A stretch of DNA of 64,000 nt from Actinomucor elegans (GCA_026027325.1 JAMSLZ010000001.1:682001-746000); one strand, 5' to 3'. Shown: positions 10,991 through 23,000, counted from the first letter of the stretch. Numbers and translations: made by a program. The notes: generated by a model from the letters alone, not told the origin.

Positions 10991-13395
10991 CAACCAATTA
11001 TGAAGAGTGGTCTGAAGCAGCTACTGCATTAGACAATATAGACGGTAGATAGAATCTTTGTTTGATGGTCAACAAGTATACTTAACCTTTTTAATAAGGC
11101 CTTGACCAATGGAAAAGAGAAATGAAATCGCCTGATTATGACTGGGAGTTGATCAAGACACGGCTGGATCAATTGAGAGAAATACGTCGCTCAAATAAAG
11201 GTCAATCTGCCATGATCTTTGCTCTTAGAACAAGTCTTGCAAGAAACCTGGGTGATATGGGCAATCCCAAGGTAAAAATGAAAAAAAAAAAATTACTTGA
11301 TTTCTTTTCATTTTTATTCACCACTTTTTGATAAAGCTCTATTCATATTCACGGGTAGGTACTAAAGAATTAACATCAGAATATATCGAAGAGGTTGTGA
11401 AGCAATTGAATTGGATCTGTGATGAACCTGCCAACCCAGAAGAAGATCCTCATCTTGATTTGAATGCCAAACATGATTTTTTTATGAATATTAGACAGAG
11501 TTTTGGTCGTACTGCTTTATTATTAAGTGGCGGCGGTACATTGGGTACATGATTTCTGGGGCGGGGAGATAATCAATATTATATATAAATGTATGCTAAC
11601 TAGATATTATATATAGGCTTGAACCATATAGGTGTCATCAAAGGCTTGTATGAAGCTCAATTACTGCCTAGAATTATCTCGGGTGCTTCCAGCGGTAGTA
11701 TCATGGCTTCACTTGTCTGTACAAAGACCAATGATGAATTGCCTTTGATGTTTGACCCTTCTCTAGTTCGATTAGTAAAGTATATATCATCTATAGTCAT
11801 ATGGTGAAACTAATGCAATTTGTAGGACGTTTTTGAAAGAGAAAGCCAACCTGATTCGCCTTGGACCCGTCTTCAACGCTTAATGATGAGCGGTCAGTTC
11901 TTTGACGTTGAGATCCTAAGAGATGCTATGCGAGCCAACCTAGGTGATATGACTTTTCAGGTACAATCAAGACACAATGAAATGCACTATACTGTGTTTA
12001 ACACACCTTTATGATATAGGAAGCTTTTAATAGAACTCGATTTATTTTAAACATCACAGTGAGCTCGTCTACACTGTATGACATGCCTAGATTGCTAAAC
12101 TATTTGACTGCACCCGATGTGGTTAGTGCCATTATTGAAAGGAAAAAAAAAAAGAACCAATCATTCATTAACTTGTTTTATTTCATAGTTAATCTGGTCT
12201 GCTGTGTAAGTTTCGTATGCAATATGACACTAGATAATCAAATAACATTATATGCAATTCATATAGTGCAGTATCCTGTGCAGTGCCTGTGTTTTATGGG
12301 TCATCTCCACTGTTCTCCAAGGATAAGAATGGTAAAATAGTACCATGGAATCCTAATGGTACGTTGGATACAATATTCTTTGCATGTGTATACTAACATG
12401 CATTCTTTAGATCAGCTGTATATTGATGGCTCTGTTGAAAAGTAAATATATAGCCCATCTTAAACTATAAGAATGACTCATTTTATTCTATTTAGTGATT
12501 TGCCAATGAATAAGCTCTCTGAACTGTTCAATGTGAATCATTTCATTGTGTGTCAAGTCAATCCTCATGTTATTCCATTCCTTCAAAAGGCTAAAACGCC
12601 TTCTAGATTAAGACAAACAGCTAATTTTTGTATGCACATGGCCAAAACTGAAGTTCAACACCGCTGTACACAGGTAAAACTACTTTAGCAGTTGTATACA
12701 ATGTACATTGTGTGTTCACTAATACTTTTTTTTTCTTAGTTGACTGAACTGGGTATCATGCCTTCTTTTTTTTACAAGATTCAATCCATCATGTCACAAA
12801 AGTATTCGGGTGACATAACAATTGTACCCGAGATTGGTTATTCTGACTTTCTCAAGGTCATGTCCAATCCAACTTCGGACTATGTCCTGGACTGTGTTCA
12901 AAGAGGAGAAAGAGCCACCTGGTCTAGTAAGCAACAAAAAAAAAGCATGGTTTGACTTGCTTTGTAGTCAACTAACAAACGTTTGGTATAGAAATGTCTA
13001 TTATCAAGAACCACTTGCAAATCGAATTATCGATTGATAAAATCCTCTATCGTTTACGTTTATTAAGACTGAATGAATTGCAACAAAAGCAAAACTTGTT
13101 GACACCCAATAATAATACTAATACTTCACAGCGTCCTTCGATGGAACCCCGCTCTACTTCTCAATTCAATGTACGTCTTCCTATGATGGAGTCCATTGAT
13201 GAAAATGACGAAATGATACCAAGTAAACGTACTGAAAAGGTAGATCCTACGGTGCCTCAGATTGTACAGTCTTCTCGAAGCACACCCATGATTGTAGCTC
13301 TTTCTGATCAAGTGGACATTGTTTATCAAAAGAAGAAAGATTTAAGAGAAAGAAGCTCTACCAAGCGTGGTCTATTGATGACCAAACCAGAGTAG
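10991..13395 (+). CDS. Patatin-domain triacylglycerol lipase (Tgl3/4/5 and plant SDP1 type), 5' end unresolved
   Basis: Twelve exons are traced: <10991..11044, 11099..11271, 11337..11544, 11617..11774, 11826..11960, 12020..12121, 12189..12205, 12267..12358, 12411..12441, 12496..12673, 12740..12926, 12992..13395. The family signature NYEEWSEAATALD opens the traced part. The nucleotide-like oxyanion loop GGGTLG is split by an intron at 11545. The nucleophile elbow GASSG lies at 11682-11696, and the dyad Asp lies in YIDGS (codon at 12424). The conserved WSAVAVSCAVPVFYGSSPLF is assembled from a 17-nt exon. These enzymes hydrolyse triacylglycerol at lipid droplets. The C-terminal ~130 residues are polar and low in complexity. 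Upstream of 10991 I cannot fix the exons that should encode the membrane-associated N-terminus, so start and full length are open. Confidence 0.85.
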
Positions 13396-13567
13396 CTATT
13401 ACATTTTTATGATCATCTTTTTTTTTTATTTATTTATTTATTCAAGAAATGATAATGTAATGAAACGTAACTATATAATGTGTGTGTGTGTGCGTGTGTG
13501 TGCTTAAATGTGTGAAAGGATTGACTTTTTTGTTGGGGGTATTTACAGTAATAGAATATAAAATATA
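13396..13567. other. Convergent 3' UTR gap
   Basis: Short gap between the lipase and the bHLH gene, which end toward each other. It holds a T-run with TTTA repeats (about 13420-13444) and a (TG)n/(CG) dinucleotide stretch at about 13481-13502. No gene is seen. Confidence 0.5.
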
Positions 13568-13696
13568 TCAATATCGACAGACATTGCCATAGATTTTTTC
13601 ATAGCCGCTCATACGAAGAGCGGGTAAAAAAGAAGTTTGTTGTTGGTGAATGGTAGGTGGTTGATGTGATTTAGTAGCTGGTAAAAGAGGTCTAAG

Positions 13697-13746
13697 TTGC
13701 TGCTGCTGTTGCTGTTGCTGTTGTTGCTGCTGCTGCTGCTGTTGTT
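13697..13746 (-). repeat. CAG/CAA repeat encoding polyglutamine
   Basis: A run of CTG/TTG triplets (CAG/CAA on the coding strand) gives about 16 consecutive Gln in the C-terminal part of the interrupted bHLH protein. The mixed codons suggest selection for Gln rather than pure triplet slippage. Confidence 0.85.
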
Positions 13747-14075
13747 TGTGATGATATACGACTTGATCATGACTGTTATTGTATAATTGAGGTGGTTGAG
13801 GAATGTAAATAGAAGAAGGTGGATAAGCATAATAGGGTGAATTGGGTGTGGAACCGTTGGGTGATGAATTAGAAGAGACAGACATGGTAGAAAAGACATT
13901 TTGAAGTTGCTGTTGAGGTGGAGGTAAGGCAAGCGGTGGTAGGTTGTGTTCCTCTTTATTATGGTTATTATGATGTAAAGGTGAAGAGGGTACTGATACA
14001 CTTTGATGGTGTAGCTGCTGGGTAAACTGTTGTTGCTGGTTATTGCGGACATAAGGCGAATTGGGTGCAGACGGG

Positions 14076-14089
14076 CACTATGGGAAAAA
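14076..14089 (+). repeat. CACTA left terminal inverted repeat
   Basis: CACTATGGGAAAAA, identical to the reverse complement of 19301-19314. It directly follows the GGG target copy at 14073-14075. Confidence 0.93.
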
Positions 14090-14410
14090 TTCGAGTGAAT
14101 TTCGAGTGAATTTCAAGTTAACTCGGTTTGCAGGAGAATCGTTGCCGTTTCGAGTGAATTCAAGTTAACTTGCAATTCACCTGCAATTCACTTGAAAATC
14201 AGGTTAACCCGAAATTCACCTTAAATTAACTCGAAAAACATGTTAACTCGCAATTCACTTGCAATTCACTCGAAAAACATGTTAACTTGCAATTCACTTG
14301 CAATTCACTCGAAAAACATGTTAACTTGCAATTCACTTGCAATTCACTCGAAAAACATGTTAACTTGCAATTCACTTGCAATTCACTCGAAAAGCATGTT
14401 AACCTTCCTA
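14090..14410. repeat. Left subterminal repeat block of the CACTA element
   Basis: A dense array of GAATTCAC/AATTCACTTG and GTTAACTTG motifs. From about 14226 to 14400 it settles into a 39-bp tandem unit (four copies, the later ones almost identical) containing CATGTTAACTTGCAATTCAC. In plant CACTA elements such subterminal motifs bind the TnpA protein and are required for excision; here that role is inferred. An apparent 65-codon open frame across the block is only the 39-bp unit read in frame. Confidence 0.85.
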
Positions 14411-14562
14411 TGATTTCAACCACTTATATTTCAACCTTTTTTGCATGTATTAACCATGTATAGATAATGAAACAACATATGTGTAATGATGACTCTTTAT
14501 TCAATAAGATAAACGATACAAAATGGGTATATAATATTAAGCTAATTATATTTACTGATATA

Positions 14563-15236
14563 TTACTGCAGTCCTTGATTTCTTGCATTTCTTAACTGCG
14601 CACCTTCCGCTTGAAGCCTACAAATGGGTGTTCATTTTTCTCTCCTTTTGATTCAATATGCAATAGTTATAGAATGTACACTTACACTTTCTTCCTGTTA
14701 TATTTGCTTCTGTTAGTCCATTTTTCTTGCACAAGAAACTCGCAAGGCCAAAATCTTACACACTTGTTGATGATAGCAAGCCGTTCATCTGATGCTATCG
14801 ACTGTTGTAGTGCCGACTGTATCATGGAGAGCTTATTAAGAGAAGAAAGCAGCCTCCAGCTTTTACATGCAGCTTCTGGGTTCTGCTGCGCAAAAGTTAG
14901 TACTGAAGAGAAAGCTTCTTGATCAAGTATTCCCATCAGGCTGCTGATATCTTCATCATTAGGCACTGGCTCCTTTAGGTGTTCTTTTAAAAAGCATTGG
15001 ATATAGACTTTAGAATTTACTCTCCTTTGCTTCTTTGGCACTGGGATAGTTTTTGAGCTTCCTATGTTTAAAGAGGGTTGAAGCTTTTCATCGAAATAGT
15101 TTACGAGATCTTGTTTAAAATCTTCCATCCAAGGTGGAGGTAGATTTATTTGACTGTTAAGATCTCTGTCGTTTTCTCTGCTGCTGGATTGACTGGATTG
15201 GCTGGTCTGTCTAATTTGTCTTCTGTTAGCTGGCAT
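14563..15236 (-). CDS. TnpA-like accessory protein of the CACTA element
   Basis: Two exons, complement(14686..15236) and complement(14563..14617), give 201 aa; the 68-nt intron has clean GT..AG ends. The protein starts with a Ser/Arg/Gln-rich stretch. It continues with PPPWMEDFKQDLVNYFDEKL, a basic segment (PKKQRRVNSK) that could be a nuclear signal, and a helical C-terminal half (YIQCFLKEHLKEPVPNDED, LTFAQQNPEAACKSW). No domain is recognised. By position and size it corresponds to the TnpA-type DNA-binding partner that CACTA elements need beside the transposase. The subterminal repeats are its likely targets. The function is inferred from context only. Confidence 0.7.
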
Positions 15237-15849
15237 GATTCTAATGATTTTATAAAATTTATGGAAAGAAATGAGTGCAAAAGAAATGCATGTAGTGGAA
15301 CCATCTTTATATCATAAGCCCTGCAGTTAAAAATGGCTTTAACTTAATAGGTATAGCCTGTGTCGGGAGAATCTTACCAGGAAGTGCTAGGTATCATATA
15401 CAAAAAATCAGAACCTATTAGAGCTAATGTAACGTAATTATGCGTAATAAACAAACCTTGCTCGAATATTGATATCTCTCTTGTGGTGAAACGCACATAT
15501 GGCACTCTGCATATATATATTAAGGAATGGGTTTCATCTAACCATCCATCTAAAGAGGGAAGTTTGGATCACCGCTGAAAGGACAATTAATGCAGAGTGA
15601 ACATATATTAAAAAAGACCTTTGATTGTTACCAAGAGACTATTTTCTTTGAAATCTAAATACAAGACATACGTGCTAGATAGGATAGCTAAACTTACTTT
15701 AGATCAATAAAACCTCATAAAACGGTTTTAATTCATTTATTCGCTTTTTATTCAATTTTTACCGCATCTCTAAAACTGTGCATATAATACGTGCAGAGTC
15801 CCAACGCTTTTACCTTTATTTTACTCTTTCGCCTATTTCAACAAGAATA
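15237..15849. promoter_or_regulatory. Divergent promoter region inside the CACTA element
   Basis: These 613 bp lie between the two divergent transposon genes and must drive both. They are AT-rich with a TATATATATTAA-like stretch near 15510. No subterminal-type AATTCACTTG repeats occur here, so TnpA would act at the ends rather than at this promoter. Confidence 0.5.
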
Positions 15850-18800
15850 ATGCCTGGTGAAAACTGCCCAGTGTGTCAACAGTACTTTACTAAAAAAGAA
15901 ATAAGAAGGCATATTATCAATTGCAGAATGCGACGTGCTTTCAATATATATAGTCAAGTAAAGCAGAAACTTACACTATCTCAGCAAGGTCATTTCGCCA
16001 GTAACCCTTATGTATCAGATGATCTTTTAAACCATGAAACGCAACATCAATCAAGCACTGATATTGTAAATAACAATCCTGCTGATATTTTACGAACAAG
16101 CCACTGTGATTTCAGTAACTCTGTAGATATGAACAGCTTGGATGAATGCGACTCTATAGCGAATGAAGAAGAAAATTCAGAAAAAACTAAGGTAATACAA
16201 GAAGGTTGGCGAACAGTTGGCGCTATAGAAGAAGACGCAATAAAAAAAACCACAGTGGAAGAAATATACTCTAGATTAAGCAAATTCAAAGATACTATTA
16301 CCCATCCTATTCAGCTTAAAATCAAGGACGATGGTAAACAGTACATGGATATTTTAAGTCCTCCAGAGAGGAAAAGTCTAGAACTGAAGTATCTCTTAAA
16401 AGAAAACAATGTATCAAAAAGTACGACCGAAAAAATATTCAACTTCTTCAATGAGTACTTAATTGAGATGAATAGTGGTATAGTTATTATTTCCATCTTG
16501 CTGCTTTACTACTACCAGTGTGCTCACTGCTATTCTTATTTTCTTTTATAGAACATCTAAAATTCATCAGCCCGTATAAATGCGAAAGCATTAATAATAA
16601 TCATATAATCCAACTTCAAGCTGATAAATATGACATGTGTCCTGAAGGGTGCTACATGTATTACCCTGGTGACAGTCAAACTGCTTGCCCTAGGTTAAGT
16701 TGCAAGAGACATCGTTATGAAGAGACATCGTCCACATCAACTATCATGGAAGCTAAAGCCAAGCATTACCAACTATCACTTAGTAAGCAGTTGGCCTATT
16801 TTATGCTGTCTGAAAAGAATAGGAAGAAGTTGAAATATAAAGCTACGCGTAGCTCTGTGTATAGTTCAACCGATGAGCTTGATGGCTGCGAGAGAGATAT
16901 ATTGGATGGATTCGCTTTTAAAAGTAGAAATAGTGACGCCGAAGAAGACTATAACCTCTCGCTCTCGTTCCATTACGATGGATTCCATCCTTTTGACACA
17001 GGTGATAATAGTATGGCAATTATCATGTTTACTATTAATGATATACCACCAGAACAAAGGTACAAAACAAAATAACTTGGCGCTGAAACTTTAATGGATA
17101 AATTAAATGCTCTATTATAGATTTGATCCAGAAAACAGACTGATCGTTGCCGTCATACCTGGTCCGAGAAAACCCTATGATATCTTTAGTTTCCTTTATC
17201 CTACCATCCAGGAGCTTCTCGTTTTGGAAACAGAAGGCATTATTGTCGAAACAGGAACCTCTTCCATCCGTATAAAGGCCCACTTATTAAACATAATTGG
17301 TGATATTCCTGGACTATCAGAGCTATGTTTACATGCTGGCCATAATTCTTACCATGGATGCCGCATTTGCAAGATCAAAGGCATTTATTCCAAATCAAAA
17401 AGGACTATAGTTTTTCCTGGAACAAATGAAGCACAAGAGCCCATTGAATACCCATTAAGGACTTCTGAGGATTATCAAAACGGTGACTTGGTAAGAAGCT
17501 TAATAAATTAAACAATAGTAACTGTATCAGTGTCTAATGCAGTATGATTTGATTAACTATCTAGGCTACTTCACTCAAAGGGAAATTGCCATTTGCATTA
17601 TTAAAAAGCTTTCATGGATGTTCATTTTTTGGATTAGATGAGATGCACTTATGGGGAATGAATATAGCCAAGCACATATGGTCCATGATGAAGGATGACT
17701 CTCAGAGATTCGGATACTATAACCCTTTGTTCCTTCGGAACGCCTATAGAGAAGAAATTGGCAGAGCAATGGTTCAAATACAACGAATGCTTCCAAATGG
17801 AGCCATTGATGGTCAATTTATAGGTATTAGAGATTAACTCAAGAAACTTAATGCTAATTATTCCAATGAATTAATATCCTTGCTTTTTTCTTCACTTAGA
17901 TATTTCTTCCAAATCAGGCCAATCTCGTAGCGTTGACTGGATTGATTTTTTAATGTACATAGTACCCACTTTGGTAGTGGAGGCGTTACGAAAACAACAT
18001 GCTGATATTTACCAAACCGAAAGAAATAGAAAAAAGAAGAGAAAGGTAGCTTCTCCTGTACTGGAAGCTGTTGATGATGCGTGCAATGCTTTGAAATCAA
18101 TATCCATGGTCTGCACTTTGACCCAAAAATTCAACATATATCCAAGTGATCTGTTACGGATTGATGAGTAAGTTTTTTTTTTGAGAGACTACTACGTGCA
18201 GCTATGCTAAGTTTTCGATAATTTATATCGTCTTTTCATTCTAGATTAGTAAAAAGATGGCATGCGTTCTTACTGCAGAAGATGGGAAAAGATACATTTA
18301 CCATTAACCAGCATTATCTAAAACATTTGTCCTATATTATTTTTCAGCTTGGTCCACTTAGATTGATAAGCGCCCGAACTCTTGAAAGAAGTATTCAAGA
18401 TGTAAAAAGACATATCAAGTCTAAACAAAATCCTCAAAAAAACTCTGTCACTGTTCTAATGGATCACTACACAAAAGCGTATAAAAACTGGCAGATTGGA
18501 ATTGAAAGCCATAGTGTTGATGAAGATATGGTATTTAAACCTTCTTCTGCTGACTTAATCAACCAATTATTTCCAACGTGTGATATTAAGCATCTAATCC
18601 AGCAATATCTAGCCGATCATAATGGTTCCAGTTCAACAGAAGAGGAGTACTCTGTTTCTACTTCTAATACTTACGGTAAAACGAGGAATGGCCAAACCGT
18701 TGATATTTCTTCAAGAAAACAAAACCAAAAGATAGTTGCATACATATCAGATGATACTATGTCCTTACAATATAATATAGGCCAAGTAAAGCAGTTTATT

Positions 18801-19004
18801 AGATGGAAAGATCAAATACTTGCCTTATTACAACATCAAACGACTTTAGTGTTTGATGGTCAAACATGCTGCTATTATACGCAACCCTATGAAGAAAGGC
18901 TCCTATGGAAAATAATCAAAGCCAAGGACATAATAGGATATGCTATACTTATACCTTCTTTATTAAATAAAGACAAAACATATGTTGCTTGGAGACCTTA
19001 TTAA
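15850..19004 (+). CDS. CACTA transposase (Tnp2 family, DDE)
   Basis: Six exons (15850..16477, 16552..17059, 17121..17490, 17565..17823, 17900..18167, 18245..19004) join to 930 aa with no frame break. The N-terminus is a zinc-finger-like CPVCQQYFTKKEIRRHIINC, and a Cys/His cluster (CPEGCYMYYPG, CPRLSCKRH) follows around residue ~230. The Tnp2 core is visible: FHYDGFHPFDTG (first catalytic Asp), IPGPRKPYDIFSFL, NIIGDIPG (second Asp), HNSYHGCRICKIKG (Zn-knuckle-like) and the hallmark GLDEMHLWGMNIAKHIW. Related Tnp2 proteins cut at CACTA ends. Every exon is open and the motifs look intact, so it may be functional. The ATG at 15850 is the first one that opens the zinc finger; an upstream TTG/GTG extension lacks an ATG. 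Confidence 0.88.
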
Positions 19005-19129
19005 ACCAAGTACATATATAAATTTATTCTATACTATCAATGCTGTCTTATATTCGTTGAAACCAGAGCTCTGCTTCACTGTTTAGTTTAACATACAATT
19101 TACTCGAACTAGCTCCATATTCACTCCAA

Positions 19130-19300
19130 TTGGGAAACATGGAAATTCATGGAAAAATAATGGAAATAAAAGTTAAGGTGCATTAACCTGGTTTCCAAGT
19201 TGCCATGAAATTCACTTTATTTCACTTTAAATTCAGGTGAAAGCACTAATTCACTTGAAATTCACTTGATTTTGCCATGAATTCACTTTATTTCACTTTT
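19130..19300. repeat. Right subterminal repeat block of the CACTA element
   Basis: Several copies of AATTCACTTTATTTCACTTT and GAAATTCACTTG-like motifs lead up to the right terminus. They share the TTCACTT core with the left block but are not tandem at 39 bp, so the two ends are asymmetric. Confidence 0.75.
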
Positions 19301-19314
19301 TTTTTCCCATAGTG
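19301..19314 (-). repeat. CACTA right terminal inverted repeat
   Basis: TTTTTCCCATAGTG, the exact reverse complement of the left end, followed by the second GGG target copy at 19315-19317. Confidence 0.93.
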
Positions 19315-20027
19315 GGGGAAAAGGTTTCATCCGCCGCCAAAGTTCCCAGTGCTGGAAGAGGTGGGGATGAAGTATAATGACTCAAGCGTTCTTTTAACAA
19401 GGCATTTTCGGCTTGTAGGTCCTATTAAAAGTATGAGTATATTTGCTTTTGAGTGATTACTATGCAGATGTAGATTACCTTGATATAGTCGAGTGATAGT
19501 TTCAAAATGTTACCCTTGTTGGGTTTTTGGCCTGGTTGAATAGCATTGGGTACTACACTAGACAGCTCAAATATAGTATTATTGATATTATCTCTTCTAC
19601 GACGTTCTACATGGTTGTGGTTTTCTCTTCTACGTTGAATTCTTTCAATAGCAGTCTTACTATCCAAGTTATTTCTGCAGAAATATACAAAAAAAAAAAA
19701 AATAAGCAAATTATTGTGCAGTTGCAAGAGGCATTCTTACCTATTCAAGATATTAACACCATTCACTCGATAGGCTGTTTGCTTCTTGGGTTTGGTTTTC
19801 TTCTTATTCATCTTTTGAGGTGAGAGATCTGAAGTGAAATTGAGAAACAGAGCTTGAGGTGGCTTTTTTGCGGTAGTGGTTGTAGTAGTGGTAGTGGATG
19901 AAGATGAGGAAGGTGTTTCATCTTGAGAAGAGTCTTCTTCCGAGTCATCTTCTTCTTCCATGGCCATATCAAAATCATCATCGTGTTGCTTCAAGTTCAT
20001 TTGTGTTTCGTTCGTGGCGCAAACCAT

Positions 20028-23000
20028 CAAGGTAAGGCTTTAATAATAAAATAAAATAAAAATGAAAGGAAAGAATAAAAAGGTACTGAAATCCACATGA
20101 TACATTTTTTAATCTTTTTTGTTTTAGGCCGTCGTGCTGAAATTGAACATGTGCACTTATATTCAGTAGCAAGGTAACTCCATTTAATTACTATAAAATC
20201 CCGCCGCACAAATAGAATACTTTCCCACGGTGTTAGCCAATTAAATCGCAACATGCTTTCATCCTATTGACCGATCTTCGGGCTTCACTCCGGCAAAACG
20301 TTCAACTCTATAGATTTATCAGATTCTTTTAGTTTATTTATATATCTGTATTGTATAAATCATAAGCCTTTATTTTTATTTTCATTGGACTGTTTCAAAT
20401 TAAATAGGCACGTCTTGCGTGAAAAAACGGAACCTCAACAAAAAAAAAAAAAGGCACGATATTCGTTGCAATTGCGCTGTATATTGGTTACACTGAATTT
20501 TTAACCAATGTTGATCTCTGTTTTACCATATTGAGGCGGAGAGAATATACGAGAATCTGGTGAATCCAGAAATTTACTATAAATTTTTTCGAAATATCAC
20601 ATCATTTTTCGCTACAAGCCGTTATCTGCTTTAATATAGAAAATACAACAATGTATCCTGTTTCTTTTTTTTTTCCTGAAAACTAGCGTGGAATATAGCT
20701 CTATTCTGACCGGAGTTCTAGTTGAGAAACCAAAAAATAGATGCTATTTCTAATGGATAAACCTTTTTATTTGATTCGCCTTTTAGACCCTTCTTTCTAA
20801 CCCATTCTCTGTATTATGTCCATTTTTTTTTCTCACGATAAGATAAATGATGAATTACTACCAATTTTCTCGGAATATGCACGGTTCGTTCTGTGTAACT
20901 AACAAAAACGAGGTGGAATTGCCTGATTATTGATCCAATCATTTGAACATATGGTTTTTATTTGGGAATCCATGCGCACATGGTAAATATTCTAACTCCA
21001 CAGTAACTTGAATTGGTCATTATATATATATATTCAAACGGGTGAAACAAGGGTCCTTATAGAGGGTAAATCTTTTTGTTAAATATCACTCCACTTTTGA
21101 GTCTAGCCAAGCAACGTGCTTGGAAAGAGAAGTTGAGGAAAAGAATTGGAATGGTGTCACCAAAGAATGACAGAATATACTAAGGCGTACAGGAGATTAC
21201 TAGTGGCCAATGAGTTGTGAATTCGTTATACTCAAGATAAAAGGTGTATCCGTGTCGGATACTATAGTTCTAATATTAGCAACATGTGCCGGGAATTCGA
21301 TCTAAAGTTTGACATAGAACACAAATCGATTGAACCACGCTCAAGCTACTAGACTCACTCTCTAGTTTAAGTAAATACTGCCTTTTTTAATTGGCTTCTA
21401 GGCCTTATTGCACAACTGACTGATTTGGGTGCAAGCTACCAAATACAGCTACTGTAAGGTATTTTCTGCACCTTGTATAAATGACGCCATATCTATGTAT
21501 GGAACCCTTTCTTTCTTTTTTCTTTCTTTTTTGTTTGCTTCTATCAAATAGGTTATAGCTTAGCAAATGGTATGGCAATACGTGTACCCGGTATTTACAA
21601 TCAAGATCGCCTTTTTCAGATGACCCCTGCTCGCTTTTTTTTGTGAACCAAAAATATGTGATACAAACGTTATTCAGTTCCTTAAAAACGCTTTCAATGA
21701 AACTTATGCTGGCTATGCATTGCGTTACTGGGATCAGATAATGGTTTCAATAGATGCAGTACCCCATTATTTGCATAAAACACTCCTCAGATGTGACATT
21801 TTCCCGAGATTTTGCACACCAAAGTACTGCAATATGATCAATTTTTAGGCTGACATTTTTAAGGCTCAGCAATAAAGGGAAATTCTACACTTAGAAATGA
21901 CTCTTTTTGATCTATAAAATGATAAACTTCTTTTTTTTTTATTATCTTAGGCTTTTAGTTGTGCTTGTAGAGAACCGGTTTCTCTTTAAATTATGCAAAT
22001 TTTGTACAAAAGTGAAACTATGTATCTGGTTCCAGAACGCAACATATAATAATATAGAGTTAGTGTTCTATAGTGCCCATCTACAGTGTTCTATGACTAC
22101 CTCAGTGAGCTCATAGGAAAGCCCGTTCTTTGTGTTACATTTCTTCCGGGAATCACAGGAATATCTCGGTTTATTGTTGAACTAGATGCAATTTTGTAGA
22201 GGTACCGAGTGTACAGTGCTCACGACGCCAATTGGCGTGCTTTATGAAAAAATAAATGGTGAATTTCCAAATTTCAATTGGCAGCTTTGTATTTTCCAAT
22301 TGGGCAGGGCCAATTAGCGGCTATATCTATTTTCCAATCGGCGTTTTTCCTTGAACCTTTTTTTTCGCTTTATTTGTATCAAAACGTGATGAGTAATACC
22401 TTTTATTATGGAAACGGCCAGGACCATACTTTTAATAAACAAAAACAAAAACAAAAAAAAAAAAAAAAAAAAAAAAACTGAGCAGAATTTGCTCCTTTTT
22501 ATTTGAAAAATCTGACAAACTTGAATCAATATCAAGCACTTCAACCCCCCTAAGCTGGATCCTAATGACAAGAACTTCTGAACACTTTGCAGAAGTTCAA
22601 AAAAAAAACGTGCACTGAAAATGTTGACAAAATCTGTACTTGTAATAAGGAAATTATTTTCTTGTATTACTTAAAACTCAAACTGTATAGGATTGCAGCT
22701 GCCCGTAGAAGGGCCGATAGTATGGAGCGTGCAGTTCAGAGCTAGGCTAAAAAACAGAAGAAAGATTCTTATCTACCAACAAAATAAATCAAGTCAACTA
22801 CGGGAGGAGTATAAAAGGATATAAATTCTTTGGAAGAAAATATCTTTACTATAATGAAAAATGCTGTTTATAATTTAACTGAAGCTCTTGAAAGTTTTAC
22901 TTTGAATGACACAGTAGTTTATTTGCTTCAAATGAGTGCAATCTATCCTTGAAGAGAATCAGTGCACGGCCCGAATATTTTAGTCCTACCAAAAACTTGC

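Larger units (their letters stand above)
14076..19314. mobile_element. Complete CACTA (EnSpm/CMC) DNA transposon, 5,239 bp
   Basis: The left end starts CACTATGGGAAAAA and the right end finishes TTTTTCCCATAGTG, a perfect 14-bp terminal inverted repeat beginning with the diagnostic CACTA. Both ends are flanked by GGG (14073-14075 and 19315-19317), a 3-bp target duplication as expected for this superfamily. Both ends carry subterminal repeats built on AATTCACTTG. Inside are two divergent intact genes: a Tnp2-type transposase (plus strand) and a smaller TnpA-like protein (minus strand). Intact frames, clean ends and the restorable host exon indicate recent insertion. The nearest known fungal relatives would be CACTA/Plavaka-type elements. 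Confidence 0.93.
13568..20027 (-). pseudogene. bHLH-leucine zipper transcription factor gene interrupted by a CACTA transposon
   Basis: The exons on the minus strand are 19741..20027, 19479..19674, then exon 3, which is split into 19315..19421 and 13568..14075 by the 5,239-bp element. Skipping the element and one GGG target copy gives 1,095 nt, exactly 364 codons plus stop, with no frame break. The protein has an acidic Ser/Thr-rich N-terminus, a basic region with H-x3-E-x3-R (in NHNHVERRRRDNIN, the class that binds CACGTG), HLH helices ending LKLSLDYIK, a short leucine zipper (LQAENALLKERL) and a Gln/Pro-rich C-terminus with a run of about 16 Gln. This resembles MITF/USF-like factors. As it stands, translation would enter the transposon and stop after about 203 residues, keeping bHLH-zip but losing the Q-rich half. 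The start is the ATG at 20027; a further 5' exon cannot be excluded. Confidence 0.85.

Noticed and set aside
13609..14052. 147-codon minus-strand gene rich in His/Asn/Ser
   Set aside because: It is a shifted frame of the Q-rich exon 3 of the bHLH gene; the true frame (through MSVSSNSSPNGS) is continuous with the HLH exons once the transposon is skipped.
14226..14423. 65-aa protein with 13-residue repeats
   Set aside because: It is the 39-bp subterminal repeat of the CACTA element read in one frame.
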